From the NCBI GenBank assembly GCA_033064195.1, contig JARBJD010000432.1, positions 1 to 52,590 on the forward strand: a stretch of 52,590 nt of DNA, in the 5' to 3' direction. The position numbers and the translations under genes were made by a program. Position 1 is the stretch's first letter. Every line of letters begins with the position of its first letter. Shown in pieces: positions 10,771 to 22,728 of the stretch. The notes beneath the pieces were generated by a model. It made no database searches. It was not told the DNA's origin and saw only the letters and a program-made list of their open reading frames with translations. This DNA is from Blattamonas nauphoetae (taxonomy: Eukaryota > Preaxostyla > Oxymonadida).

Positions 10771-12981
10771 ATGAAATTGAAGGTCTTTCGTAGAAACAAT
10801 GTCCCATCCTCGGAATTGGCTGAGGAACATTCCAGAAGTGATCTGGACAGTTCACCTGAATGGAATCCAGTATTGCTCTCCTTCGCTCAGATTTTACTCT
10901 CGATTCTTCAGACGAATATCTCCTCGCTTCTCGAAGTATTACAGTGTGATGATGAAGATATTATTGTTGACACCCTCCGGGAATTGCAGAAAGTGGCATC
11001 TGGTGTGTAGTCTTGTTTTCTTCATCGATTTGTTGCTGATTGTTCTCGATGTTTCAGAAAGTGGGTCGGATGGCAGTTTCGATGATTGGTGTCGATATCT
11101 GTCTCCATTGTGTTGTGTCCCTCACTCATCTGGACTTGTGGTCTCGTTTTTTGTTTTGTTGACTGTTGATTGTGGCTTTGATTTCAGGCTGAACTGATGA
11201 AATTGGTTTCGATTCTTTGTTTGTGGTTTTCTTGGTTGTGATGATGGATGTCTTCATGTCTTGCTTTCTTTCTTTTTTGCTTTCTTCCAGATTCGAAATC
11301 GCCCTCGTTCGTTCGCTCGTCGCTTTCGTCTGAAATCGCTTCTTTCGTGATCAGGCACTTTGGAGATTGGTCTTCATGTCCTGCATTGGAATCAGTGTGT
11401 TTCATTCTTTCATCTTGCGGATTTGTTTTCAGTGTTGTTCTTGCATGGAATCACTCTTTTTCGAACCCGAAATCGTGGACTCACTTTTTCTCCAGCACAA
11501 GGACTTCATCATTTCCACATTCAAAAAAATCGGAAGTCCCTCACATCCGCCTGCCGTTCTCACCACATTGGCTCGGATTTCTCTATTTCCTCCTCTCAGA
11601 ATCGCCTTCACCTCAATCCATACTCTTTACCGGGTCGTCCAACGAGATCCACGATCTCTCACACAGCTCCCCTCACCCATATTCCCATCATCTTCCCCAC
11701 ACCAACAATATTCTGGTCTCTCATTCCTGGCTGCTCTGACAAAGAAACTCCGAATCGTTTTCTCCGAACTCCAAACTAATCTCCCAACAGATCCTTCATA
11801 CCTTCCAAAATACCCCAAAATCACGAAAGATGATCATTTCATCCTGTCATTCTCCCCTGGCTTCTGTTCAAATTCGTTCCGCCTCCCAACTCTTCTTTTG
11901 AGTGTAAATCCACCAATCGAAGTGTGTTTTGACTCTTTCCATCATTTCTCGTCCCTTCAGGTTGATTCTGAGATCATTCAAGAATTGATTCTCTTTGTGA
12001 AAGAAGCTCTCCCCACGATTCTCACGCACATTTCGAATATCGACAATCTCATCGCTTCCCTTCCCTCCGACTCTTCGCCAACCACTCCATTGGTTTCTGC
12101 AGTTGACACACAAATGACAATTTCTCTCGATCATCTTCGAACTGTGTGTGAAGTCTTCGTGAAAGATGGATGGAGATTCTTCGTCGATTTGACATGCAGA
12201 ATCGCAGAACCCAACAAATCATTATTCCAAACAATCGTCCTCGACGATCCATCCTTCCCTGACCTCATTCTCAACTCTCTCCAGCTCAACCACAAAGAAA
12301 TAAGAAGACACATCTTCCTCGCCATCGCAAACGTCGTTCTTGTGTTTCCATCGATGAGGGAACAATTCATGAAAGCGAATCTTGTTGGTCGGATATTTGA
12401 AACTGTCAATTTTGTCTCTCTTCCTCTCCGAGTCCAAAACTCTTTTCTTTCTCACCAAATTCCTCACCAGCATGTTTACCCCGATTGGCGAGACTGTAGA
12501 AGCAGCCTTCGAACAATATCGTCTCATTCGTGTTTCTGTGTTCGAGCAAACCAAACAATTCATCACATTCATGTTCCACAATTCGGACAAACTCGTTCTG
12601 GATGAAGACAGGAAAACTGATCTCAAAAATCGCCTCAGTTGGATCCACCGCCACATGCAATACATGGAACTCCGTTCAGATGAACACGACGCCGACTTTG
12701 TGTCAGAACTTGTGAAATGGGAAGTACGAACGATGGTCGAGATGGAGAAAGAAGAACATATCAACTATTTCTTCAAAGCCATGCTGAACAGAACTTGTGA
12801 ATGGAATCGAGACCAACGAGAACGGCAGAAGAGACGAGAAGTGCTTTTGAGAGAAGAAGGGTGGGACGATGCGTTCGAACAGCGAGTGGTGGGGATCGAG
12901 GTGGACACCAATCCGGAAATGCCAAAATGGGTGAGACAATTCAGAAAGGAGCAGACTTTCAATACGGACAAGCGCTGGTGA
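10771..12981 (+). pseudogene. ARM-like family copy B, frameshifted
   Basis: Begins with a plausible first exon at ATG 10771 (MKLKVFRRNN...) reaching the conserved QCDDEDIIVDTLRELQKVAS block at about 11005. It is followed by GTGTGT...TTTCAG and further intron-like segments up to about 11440. The large last exon then follows copy A closely until about 12425, where two bases are missing in the CTCTTCCTCTC run relative to A. Reading continues in another frame (12382-12981) to the same C-terminal basic tail and VVGIEVDT motif. A premature stop follows the shift at 12603-12605. It is most likely a recent pseudogene, unless a sequencing error. Confidence 0.65.
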
Positions 12982-14330
12982 ATGTTGGTCGTCGTCGATA
13001 CCACGTCCTTCGCTTTTCCATTCTTGTCAAGCTACGCCTCGTCTGACTGAACACTCCTCGCTCACTCTCACTCGTCTCTTCGTCTCATCTCATCTCTCCT
13101 CATCGTGTTAAAGCTGGCAGTGTCGTGATTGGAGTTGGTGGAGTGTCTGTCTGTCCCTCCCACTCATCCACCAAACTCAGATGAGCGAACATGGAGAGAT
13201 GAGACGAATCGATCGCCGTGTCATCCTCGTTGGGATTGTGTGACTTGAATGGACCAGGCCATCTGACGACCTCGCCGAAACAGACTGGCCCAACCTCTTC
13301 TCTCGCACTTCACCCCATCCCACTCGTCCACAATCCACACAATTCGCAGGTCCTCCTCTTTTGTCTTTCGAGGGATGTTCCTGCTAATCAACAGGATTTT
13401 GCACAGATTGACGACTCACATCTAACTGTGGAGATGGTGGTGTTGTCGATGGATGTTAAAGACAGAATGAGCGAGAAGCTGGAGAAGGGGATAAGAAGAA
13501 GACATGAACCAACTTCCACGTGAGTCTCCCGCAGTGTCTTTGGAATGAGTCGGAACTGTCACTCCATCGACAGGCGCTCAGAATCTCAGCTGGGCCAAGT
13601 GCTGTGTGTGCTGAAGTCTGTCTCCTCCAAAAGACCTTCTGCAACTCGACCCATCCGAACGATGGATAGCGCCCCATTTGAGTCACTGATCCTGCTCGGT
13701 TGATGTTGGACTGAGAGGACTTTGGTGTTGTTTGGGTCTGAGTCAGTTTCAGCCATCCACGCGACGCTCTCGAAACTGGACGGAATGATCTCGACGATCA
13801 CTCACCGAAGCATGTCCTCTCCACCCTTCGTTCGTCTCTGATGAAGTTCGTTGATCATCGCTGGCTTGTCTTGGTTGCTGAATGTCGTCAGAAATGAAGA
13901 TAGTCGGGCACTTCCATCGATGAACGCGGAACTCACAACAAAAGCCGTTCTTGACAGAATGAGCGACGATGGAGTGGATCTGAAGCAATGAGCAATGTGC
14001 CCTGTCGGCGAGGTCGTCGATGGAAACGGCACTCGTCCGGATGGAGACGTGTCTGGACAGACTGATTGTCGTCGGACAAGACGCAGACCGAAACTCAGAC
14101 GAGGTCGGCCTCACACACCCAATCACATCAACCTCGTGACGAAATGCCGTCAACCATCCATTCGCCGCTGTGGTCGTCGATCCGACACAGCAACGTGTTC
14201 CATTCCTGCAGTTGTGGGAGTCACGCCGCTGCAGACACTCCACTCCACTCGTGTTCGACTCGCAATGTTCGATGTCAGCTTTGAGATTAGGATGACGAGC
14301 TCAACTGAGGAGAATCAACGACATACGTTT
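12982..14330 (+). repeat. Tail of copy B
   Basis: The longest version of the repeated tail. It contains the frame starting MSSSLGLCDLNGPGHLTTSP (13218-13523), then a block reading ATLSKLDGMISTITHRSMSS on the plus strand near 13760-13820, then about 230 bp absent from tail A, then a block (14085-14300) again shared with A. Stops interrupt every long reading, so it looks like decayed coding sequence of an unrecognised protein. Confidence 0.5.
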
Positions 14331-14387
14331 CCACTCGATCTCTCCAAGCATTCGAGAAGGACACTTTCTCTTGGGAGAAGGACCATA

Positions 14388-14446
14388 TCTCCCAACCCAA
14401 GTCCAGGTTGTCCCGGACAGTTCCCGTGAACAGCGTCGGGTGGTGC
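14388..14446 (-). pseudogene. Fragment resembling ABC transporter NBD2
   Basis: About 55 bp closely resemble 18446-18500 inside the ABC transporter gene. On the minus strand it reads HHPTLFTGTVRDNLDLG, matching the transporter's DPTLFTGTIRYNLDLGG segment just after the Q-loop of the second nucleotide-binding domain. Similarity falls away on both sides. It is a relict of an ABCC paralogue or of local copying from the neighbouring gene. Confidence 0.6.
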
Positions 14447-14999
14447 GAGTGATGTGAACTTGGCGTATTCGGGAAGGAAGGAGGAGAACGTCGGAGAGTG
14501 GAAGGGAAGGAGGAGAGAGAGGAAGACGATAGAGAGGTTTGTGTTGAGGGAGTGAGATTCGGAGGGGAAGGAGAAAAGAAGATGGTGAGGATTTTGGTTC
14601 TGAGGTCGAGGGAGTGAGAGTTGAGGAGAGACTGAGATGGAGTGGGAGCGAGAAAAGATGGAGACGCAATTGTTGTGAAGAGAAGAGGTGAGGTGAAGAC
14701 TGGCAGAGGAGGAGAAGTGAAACGAGGGAGCGAAGAAAGATCGTTGGAATCGGACTCCGAGATGGAGTTCTAAGTTGGTTGAATCACTTTGAACCCGCTT
14801 TGTTCATTTTTGGATGTTTTGATGATTTTTAGAGTATGTCATAGATTGAATCAGAATATTTAAGAAATATATTTTATTCAGTATGGTGGAAATGGAGTCG
14901 AGAGTGAAAATGTCAAAAGGATCCTTTGTTTTTAAGCTCCCCATACTTCGTTGTATCTGAATGACTCTTTCATCAGACAACTCTGATCCACCATCGATG
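14447..14999. other. Intergenic, purine-rich, no gene supported
   Basis: 14450-14760 is strongly G/A-rich (C/T-rich on the minus strand) and gives only low-complexity Ser/Leu/Pro frames. 14770-15000 is A/T-richer and precedes copy C. Confidence 0.4.
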
Positions 15000-17189
15000 A
15001 TTTCAGAGCAGTCTGTTGTGAATGGAGATCTCTCACCGAGAGTTTTACGCTGCCCAGCCCGTTGGAATCTGGTTTGATGTTTTCGTGTTTCATCTCTCTC
15101 GTTCTCAGTCCAACATCTCCTCACTTCTCGAAGGATTGCAGTGTGATGATGAAGGTATTCTAGTTGACACACTCCGAACATTGCAGAAAGTGGCATCTGG
15201 TGTGTATTCTTGTCGTATTCATCGATTTGTTGATATTTGTTTTGGATGTTTTGGATGTGTTTCAGAAAGTGGGTCTGATGACAGTTTCGATGATTGGTGT
15301 CGATGTCTGTCTCCATTGTGTTGTGTCGCACACTCATCTGGACTTGTGGTCTCGTTTTCTGTTTTGTTGATTGTTGATTGTGGCTTTGATTTCAGGCTGA
15401 ACTGATGAAATTGGTTTCGATTCTTTGTTTGTGGTTTTCTTGTTTGTGATGATGGATGTCTTCATTTCTTGCTTTTTTGCTTTCTTGCTTTCTTCCAGAT
15501 TCGAAATCGCCCTCGTTCGTTCGCTCGTCGCTTTCGTCTGAAATCGCTTCTTTCGTGCTCACGCAGTTTGGAGATTGGTCTTCATGTGCTGCATTGGAAT
15601 CAGTGTGTTTCATTCTTTCCTCTTTTTCATTTGTTTTCAGTGTTGTTCTTGCATGGAATCACTCTGCTTCGAACCTGAAATCGTCCACTCGCTTTTTCTC
15701 CAACACGAGGACTTGATCAAATCCACATTCATGAAAATCGGTAAGTCATCGCCTCCATCTGCAGTTCTCCTCGCTTTGGCTCGAATTTCTCTCTTCCCTC
15801 ATCTCAGAATCGCCTCCATTTCAGTTTACACTCTGTATTGTGTCGTGAAACGATCTCCATCTGCTATCACACTTCTCCCCTCACCCATCTTCCCATCATC
15901 TTCCTCATACCTACAATATTCTGGTGTCTCATTCCTGGATGCTCTGACAATGAAACTCCGAATCGTTTTCTCCGAATTCCAAACTAATCTCCCAACTGAT
16001 CTTTCACACCTTCCCAAATACGTCCAGATCACGAAAGATGATCCATTCGTCGTCACCCGTTCCATTCGCTTCTGTGATCATTCATGTGACATCCCGTTTT
16101 TCATTTTGGACGCTGACTCACCAATCGAAGTGTGTTTTGCTTCTTTTCTTCATTTCTCGTCATTTCAGGTTCATTCCGAGATCATCCGAGAATTGATTCT
16201 CTTTGTGAAAGAAGCTCTCCCAACGATTCTCACAAACATTTCAACCATCGACACTCTCATCGCTTCCCTTCCCTCCGACTCTTCTCTAACCACTCCTTTG
16301 GGTTCTGGAGTTAACTATCAAATCATTGATTCTCTTAAACAACTACGAAATCAGTGTGAAGTGTTTGTGAGGAATAGATGGATGTGCTTCGTCGATTTGA
16401 CGTGCATTATCGCAGATCCCCACAAATCTTCCTTCCAAACAATCATCCTCGACGATCCATCCTTCCCCGACCTCATTCTCAACTGTCTCAAGCTCAACCA
16501 CAAAGACGTCAGGCTGAACATCTTAATCTCCATCACAAACATCGTCATTGACTTTCCATCGATGAAGGAACCGTTCCTGACAGCGAATCTTGTTGGTCGG
16601 ATCTTTGAAACCGTCGATTTTGTCTCTCTTCCTCTCTCCGAATCGAACTCTCTTTTTCATTTCACAAAATTCATCGCCAATCTGTTCCATCCAATCGGAG
16701 ACGATGAACAAGCAAAATTCGAACAATATCCGCACATTCGTGTTTCTGTGTTCGAACCAGCCAAACACTTCATCAAATTCAATTTCCACAATTCGGACGA
16801 ACTCATTCTGGACGAAGAAGCCCAAAACTCGACTTCAGTTTTTTCTATGTTGGATCCATTTCAATCTCAAAAACATGGAACTTCGATCTGATGAGATCGA
16901 TACAGACTTGGTGTCAGAACTTGTGGAATATGAAATGCGAACGATGATCGAGATGAAGGCAGAAGAGTACTTCAAGCGTGTCTTCAGAAGCATGCTGAAC
17001 AGAACTTCAGAATGGAATCGAGACAAACGAGAGCGGCAGAAGAGACGAGAAGTGCGTTTGAGAGAAGAAGGGTGGGACGATGCGTTTGAACTGCGAGTGG
17101 TGGGGATCGAGGTGGACACGATTCAAAACATTCAGGATGATGCGAAAACATTCAGAGCTCAGCAGGCTTTCAATTCAGACAGACTCTGA
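15000..17189 (+). pseudogene. ARM-like family copy C, frameshifted
   Basis: Carries the conserved opening block (QCDDEGILVDTLRTLQKVAS, about 15139-15198), the same GTGTGT...GTTTCAG intron-like segment, and the large last exon open from about 15641. Near 16826 it has one extra base relative to copy A (CCCAAAACTCGAC against CCCAAGCTCGAC). The frame then ends at 16891 while the matching C-terminal part, with the basic WNRDKRERQKRREVRLREEG tail, continues in another frame to 17189. Divergence from A and B is spread along the whole exon, so duplication preceded the shift. Confidence 0.65.
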
Positions 17190-17680
17190 TGAAGGTTTAT
17201 CGTCGGACGAGCACACATCCTTCGCTCTTCCAGTTGTGTCAGGGAGCCTTTCGTCTGACTGAACACTCCTCGCTCACTCTCACTCGTCTCTTCGTCTCAT
17301 CTCGTCTCGCCTCTTCGCGTTGAAACTGGCGATGTCGTGATTGGAGTTGGTGGAGTGTCTGACTGTCCCTCCCACTCATCCACCAAACTCAGATGAGCGA
17401 ACATGGAGAGATGAGAACGAAGCTATTGCTGTGTTATCCTCGTTGGGATTGTATGACTGGAATGGACCGAGCCATCTGACGACTTCACCGAAACAGAATG
17501 TGACATTCTCATCGCTCGCAATTCACTCTCTCCCACTCGTCCACCATCCACACTGCTCACATCTCCGCCTCCTCATTTGTCATTCGAGGAATGTTCCAGC
17601 TGACAGACTGGATGATATGCTGATTGACGACTCACACCGACTTGTGGAGATAGTGATGTTAAAGATGGAAGACAAATGAA
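17190..17680 (+). repeat. Tail of copy C
   Basis: Matches the first part of tails A and B. The frame 17341-17679 keeps the same reading (GLYDWNGPSHLTTSPKQ) with many amino-acid changes but no interruption relative to B. It ends in a predicted acidic/basic KMEDK. Unrecognised. Confidence 0.45.
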
Positions 17681-18022
17681 TGAACAAAACAGAGTTGAGT
17701 TCGAGCCCAACCTGCATTAATCAAAACATAGGACGACGGATGAGGGTTGCACTGAAACAAAGAGTTGTGGGAATCGAGACAAATGAGTGAGAGACTTCCA
17801 ACAGTCTCTCTCGTGTTCAGATTCATCTCTTCATTCAACACTGATTCTGTTTAACCAGATGTACTTTCTGAAAACATGTTGAATCGAACAGAAAGTGAGA
17901 CAAATGAGAAGAATGATTGAATCAAGAGAACTGAACTGTCAATTCGAAAGTGCAAGTATGTTGGCTCGTCCGAAATCAAGAAATGGACGAATGAGCCGAT
18001 CGAGAATCAAGATGAACCAAAA
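17681..18022. other. Intergenic, convergent
   Basis: Lies between the end of tail C (plus strand) and the stop codon of the ABC transporter (minus strand). No gene seen. Confidence 0.5.
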
Positions 18023-21000
18023 TCAATGGTTGAGTGAGTTGATCAGAGCGTTGAACGCCGATTCCGGGTTCGCTTTCAGGTTCTCGGGCGTGTCAAACTC
18101 TGACAGGTATCCGTTGTCCATCACCATAATCCGCGACGAGTCCATGATCGTGTTCAGACGATGAGCAATCACAATCACTGTCTTGTCTCCGAACTGCTCC
18201 CGAATCGTCCGCTGGATCTTCGCGTCTGTCTCCACATCCACATTCGCTGTCGCTTCGTCCATCACAACCACTCGGCAGTTGTTCAGAATCGCTCGCCCAA
18301 AACACAACAGTTGTCGCTGTCCAGCCGAGAAGTTGCTTCCTCCCTCCGCCACCTGCGAGTCCAGCCCAAGCGGAAGACCAGCCACAATCTCTCGCATCTC
18401 AATCATCTCCAACACTTCCCAGATTCGGTCGTCCGATGCCTTCCCTCCCAAGTCCAGGTTGTATCGGATCGTTCCTGTGAACAGCGTCGGGTCTTGCGGG
18501 ATGATCGCCACCGAGCTTCGCACACGGTGGATGTCCACTTTCGAGATGTCCACTCCATCAATCAGAATACGCCCGCTGTTCGGCTCTTCGTTCGGGTCCG
18601 CATCAACTGGGAATCCTGTCTTCATGTCAATCATCTTCGGCGCCAGCTTCGGGTCCAGCTCAACAAGTCGGAACAGAACAAACAGAAGCGACGACTTCCC
18701 TGCTCCTGTTCGCCCACACACCCCAATCGTCTCCCCTCCTGTGATGTCGAAGTTCACCCCCTTCAGCACGAACGGCAGACCAGGACGGTATTTGTACTTC
18801 ACGTCTTCAAATCGGATGTCTCCCTTCGCTGGCCACTCTTCAGGCACTTCCACTTCGTGTGTCGATGCTTCCTGAGGCAGCTTCGTCGAATAGAAGTCAA
18901 CTCGCTCGAACGACGTCATCTTCGATTCCAGTTCCACTGTCTGTTGGATCAGCTGCAGACCCAGATTCGAAAACGTCATGCACGACATGATCGCAACAGA
19001 CAGCTTCGACACGTCCATGAAGAACCATCCAATGATCATCACCCCGCAGTACAGCAAAGTCGAGATCACAGACGCATACAGCGACGCCCACTTCTGGCCC
19101 TCCCGGAACAGCATGAACGGCACGGACATGTCGTCGTTCACCTCAAAGAACTTCTCCTTCCATTCCTCTTCCCGTCCATAGCTTCGGATCGTCGTCAGAC
19201 CTGCTCCCGAAATCGTCTCCGAAAAGTGCGACAGAACTGGAGAACGAGCAATCGACTCGATTCGCTGGAAGTTCCGAGACACGCGCGAGTACAGGATCAG
19301 CAGGATCACGTACAGCACAATCACGGGAATCCCAATGTACAGGAACCAAGGCGTGTCCACCCCGACAATCACAACCTGCCCAATCAGCCCCACCCACATC
19401 GAAATCACGGACAGGAACCGCGAGAACAGGAACTGGTCCACTTGTGGGATGTCGCCCGTGAATCTGTTCAGAATACGGCCCATCGGCGTCGTGTCGAAGA
19501 ACGATGTAGGGCAGCTCATCACGTGGTCCATCAGCTTGTCGTGGTTCACGCGAGCCGAACGCCCAACTGCTCCTGCCGTCATCACAGCACGAAGCATCAG
19601 CAGAACCAGAAGACCCAGCGCCAGAAAGCCATACACCCCAATCTTCCACCAAAAGCCCATTCCTCCCATCGCCGTCGGGTTGCTGATCTTCCCCAGCCAC
19701 CACGTCGCCACTGGTGATACTGCTTCCGAGATCACAGTGAACAGAAGGAACAGGATCAGAAGACCCAGAGGCATCAGTGTTCGAAGGTACTTCGCGTACG
19801 ACCTCATTTTGATCCCGCCTGTCTCCTGCTCTTCTTCCGTGATGATCTGCTTCGCGTTGTCCTCGTTCGTCTTCTCTTCTTCTTTCTCCTCCGCATCCTT
19901 CTTCCCCTTCTTCTCGCTCTTCTTCCCCGCTTTGATGATGAACTCGTCGAAGTTCACGCCCTGCTCCCGAATCTCCTCGTACCGCCCTTCCGCCTTCACA
20001 CGGCCCTTCTCCAGCACAATCACCTTGTCTGCGCGGTCCAGAAACTGGAGCTGGTTCGTCATCAGAATCACTGTCTTCCCTTTCAGCACCCCGCAGATGC
20101 ACTCGTCCATCAGATATCGCCCAACATGCGCGTCCACCGCCGAAAGCGGGTCGTCCAGAATCATAATGTCTTTGTCCGAGTACACGGCACGAGCAAGCTG
20201 GATGCGCGCCTTCTGTCCTCCACTCATGTTCACGCCCTTCTCCCCAATCGCCGTCTCGTCCCCAGCCGCAAACACTTTGAAGTCCGGCTCCAGCGCACAC
20301 ACACGAACTGTCTCCCAATACTTCTCTTCGTCGAACGCCGCGTTGAACGTGATGTTCCCTCGAACTGTGTTGTTGTTGATCCACGGCGTCTGCGGGCAGT
20401 ACGTGATCCCTCCATCCACCTTCACTGTCCCCGACATCCGCTCAATGTCCCCGACAATCGCTGCTCCAAACGACGACTTCCCACTCCCAACTTCTCCCAC
20501 AACCATCGTCAGCGACCCTTTCTTGATCGAGATGTTCATCTCCTGCAGCGTCGGCCCGTCTCCACCGCTCGCTGTGCTCATCGCCGTTGGCGTCCGAGGC
20601 GGTGTTGGTGTCATCGTCGGCGTCGCTGGAGGGTTGATCGTGTTCGACGCCGCTTCGTCCTCGTTCAATTCTCCATCCATCGCGTCCTCGTTGTTCGCTG
20701 CCATTTGGAACACTCCCTCGCTTCCCTTTGTGAACGGCTCCGACGATGGAGCGACTGAAGAGTGATGGTATTCCGGGTGCACAGGCGACGAAGGAGCATC
20801 TGTCATCTCGTGCCCGAATCCAGAAGAAGGGTTCGTCTGTGCTCGCATCGCTGCTGCTGCCTTCGCTTCTTTCTTCCTCTTCTCCGCCTCTTTCTTCAGC
20901 TGCGTCTCTTCCGCTTGCGTCAGAGGAATCGCTGGTGCATCTCCCCATTTGAACGACGCCCCTTCAATCTCCACCGCAATCGACGGATCGCGAGGTCGTG

Positions 21001-22728
21001 TCTCCGCGCTGTCCACCACTTCCTCCATCTCCGGAAGATACAGAAACTGCGCCAGACGCTTCAGGTTCACGTTCATCATCATCGCGGCTTCCATGTACAT
21101 CGGGAGCATCGTCGTCGGCATCGTCATCATCGTCAAGAAGCCCATGTTCGGCATCACAACTGCTGCAAAGTTCGTCGGGTCGTCGTTGATCGCTGCGCAA
21201 TAAACCGAAAACGTCGCAATGTTGATGATTGTCGACGATGAGCGCAGCACCGCATTCATCAGCTGCAGCAGGAACGTCTGCATCTTCACCGTGTGGATCT
21301 GCTTCTCACGCGGGACATTGATCGTCGCCTTGAACACTCGCTCCAGCCCTGAATACTTCACAACACGGATCCCCTGGAACGTCTCGTTTGTGATCTTGTT
21401 CCGCTGGTCGTTGAACGCCATGTACTCCTTCACGTAGCTCATCATCCCGTTGATGATGAAGAAGTTCGGGATCAGCACAACCAGCATCACAACAATCGGA
21501 ACCACAACCACCCACTTGAAGTCCAGAATCAGAAACACAAGCGGCACAATGATGTACACAGGCAATCCGAACAGCATCATCATCACTGGGAACAGCTCCG
21601 CAATGTTGCGCGAATCTGACGACACCAGCGACAGGATCCGACCCGTGTCAGCCGACCCTGCCGATGCCATGTTCTTGATCCGGAACACTTTGTCGTAAAG
21701 CACACCCACAATCCCTGACCGGATTCGGGCCGAGAAGTGGAAGAACAGTCGGTTGGAGAGAGAATCAAGGATGTGCGACACGGTCGGCGACAGGATGATC
21801 CAGATCGCGTAGAAATATGGGAACGTGTTGGACCCCATCATTCCTCCCGTTTGGTCGTAGATCCCCTTGTCCACAATCGCTTCAAGCACGCCCTTCGACA
21901 TGAACGGAATAACCACTTGGATTCCAGTGCTAAGACACAAGAAATAGAAAATGAGGCCAATAACAGAAATAACAAAAGAATCCAACAAAATCAGAGAATA
22001 AAAATGGACGAGAACGAACCTGATTAGCATCGCAATGATTCCACCTGGAACTGTGTACGATGATTGTGTGGTCAGCAATGATCCCATCAAGCCAGGCTGT
22101 TTGGGCGGTTTTTCCTTTGAGCTGAGAGAGCAAAAGTGGATGTCATGAGAGAGACAAGAGGACAGAGAAAAGTCGTTTGAACGAAAAAGCTCGGAGTTCC
22201 TCTCCCTTCCTTTTCATACTCTGGATTCGCTTCTTTCCGCTTGTTGTACTCTAGTAAGTCTTGTTCATATTTATCGTATTTCACTCGGTATTTCTTCAGG
22301 AGTCTTTCTGTCGCTGGTTTCGCTTTGTCCATACTATGCACTTCCGGCATGTCATCGGTCGTTAACGGGTGGCAGGAGCACACATATGGGAAGATAAAGC
22401 ACATGAACAGGTTCGCGAACCAGAAATGGCTCTCTTCTTGGTTCTTCTTTCGAACAATCTCTGTTCGCTCTTCTGCTGGTTGTCCAATCGTTGCGTCTCT
22501 TGATTCATACGGCATTGGAGTTGATGTGTTGTTCGGATCATCATGCTGAATGATCGATGGACTCACAGGGATTGGTATGTGTTGAGATTCTTGAGCAACT
22601 TCTGATGATTGGTTCTTTTGGAAGAGAATATCATCTCCCGAGTCGGCGGTTGGTTGGACCGCTCCTGATTCAGAAGATGCTTGATCAAATGTAGCTTTTG
22701 AAGCTGGTGTCGCGACAGGTGACGACAT
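18023..22728 (-). CDS. ABCC/MRP-type full ABC transporter, three exons
   Basis: An ATP-driven exporter of the multidrug-resistance-protein class, in a cell membrane. ATG is at 22728. Exon 1 is 22728-22220, intron 1 22219-22122 (GTATGA...CAG), exon 2 22121-22020, intron 2 22019-21930 (GTTCGT...TAG), exon 3 21929-18023. This gives 1,505 residues, the length of a short MRP without TMD0. Order: cytosolic N-terminus; TMD1 (about 190-500); NBD1 with Walker A GEVGSGKSS (~682-690), signature MSGGQ (~772), Walker B IMILDDP (Asp instead of catalytic Glu, usual for ABCC); Lys/Glu linker; TMD2 (~920-1190); NBD2 with GRTGAGKSS (~1276), FSAGQ (~1404), VVVMDEA (~1424), then the H-loop IVIAHRL. About 130 Ser/Pro/Thr-rich residues are inserted in NBD1 between FKWGD and Walker A, and about 25 residues in NBD2 after Walker A. 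Third codon positions are strongly C-rich, suggesting high expression. Substrate unknown. Confidence 0.95.

Noticed and set aside
11184-11405. Conserved minus-strand frame starting MKHTDSNA (also at 6781 and 15392)
   Set aside because: It lies opposite the 5' exons of the three family copies and is conserved only because the plus strand is duplicated. Its composition is the mirror of the Ser-rich sense strand.
1-17700. LTR retroelement or LINE reverse transcriptase
   Set aside because: No YxDD motif, no RNase H or endonuclease, and no LTR pair. The repeats are tandem gene copies and their tails.
18161-21241. Long plus-strand open frames (up to ~500 codons) opposite the ABC transporter
   Set aside because: They are antisense shadows caused by the strong C-rich third positions of the ABC gene. 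They are rich in Arg/His/Ser with no domain and no start context.
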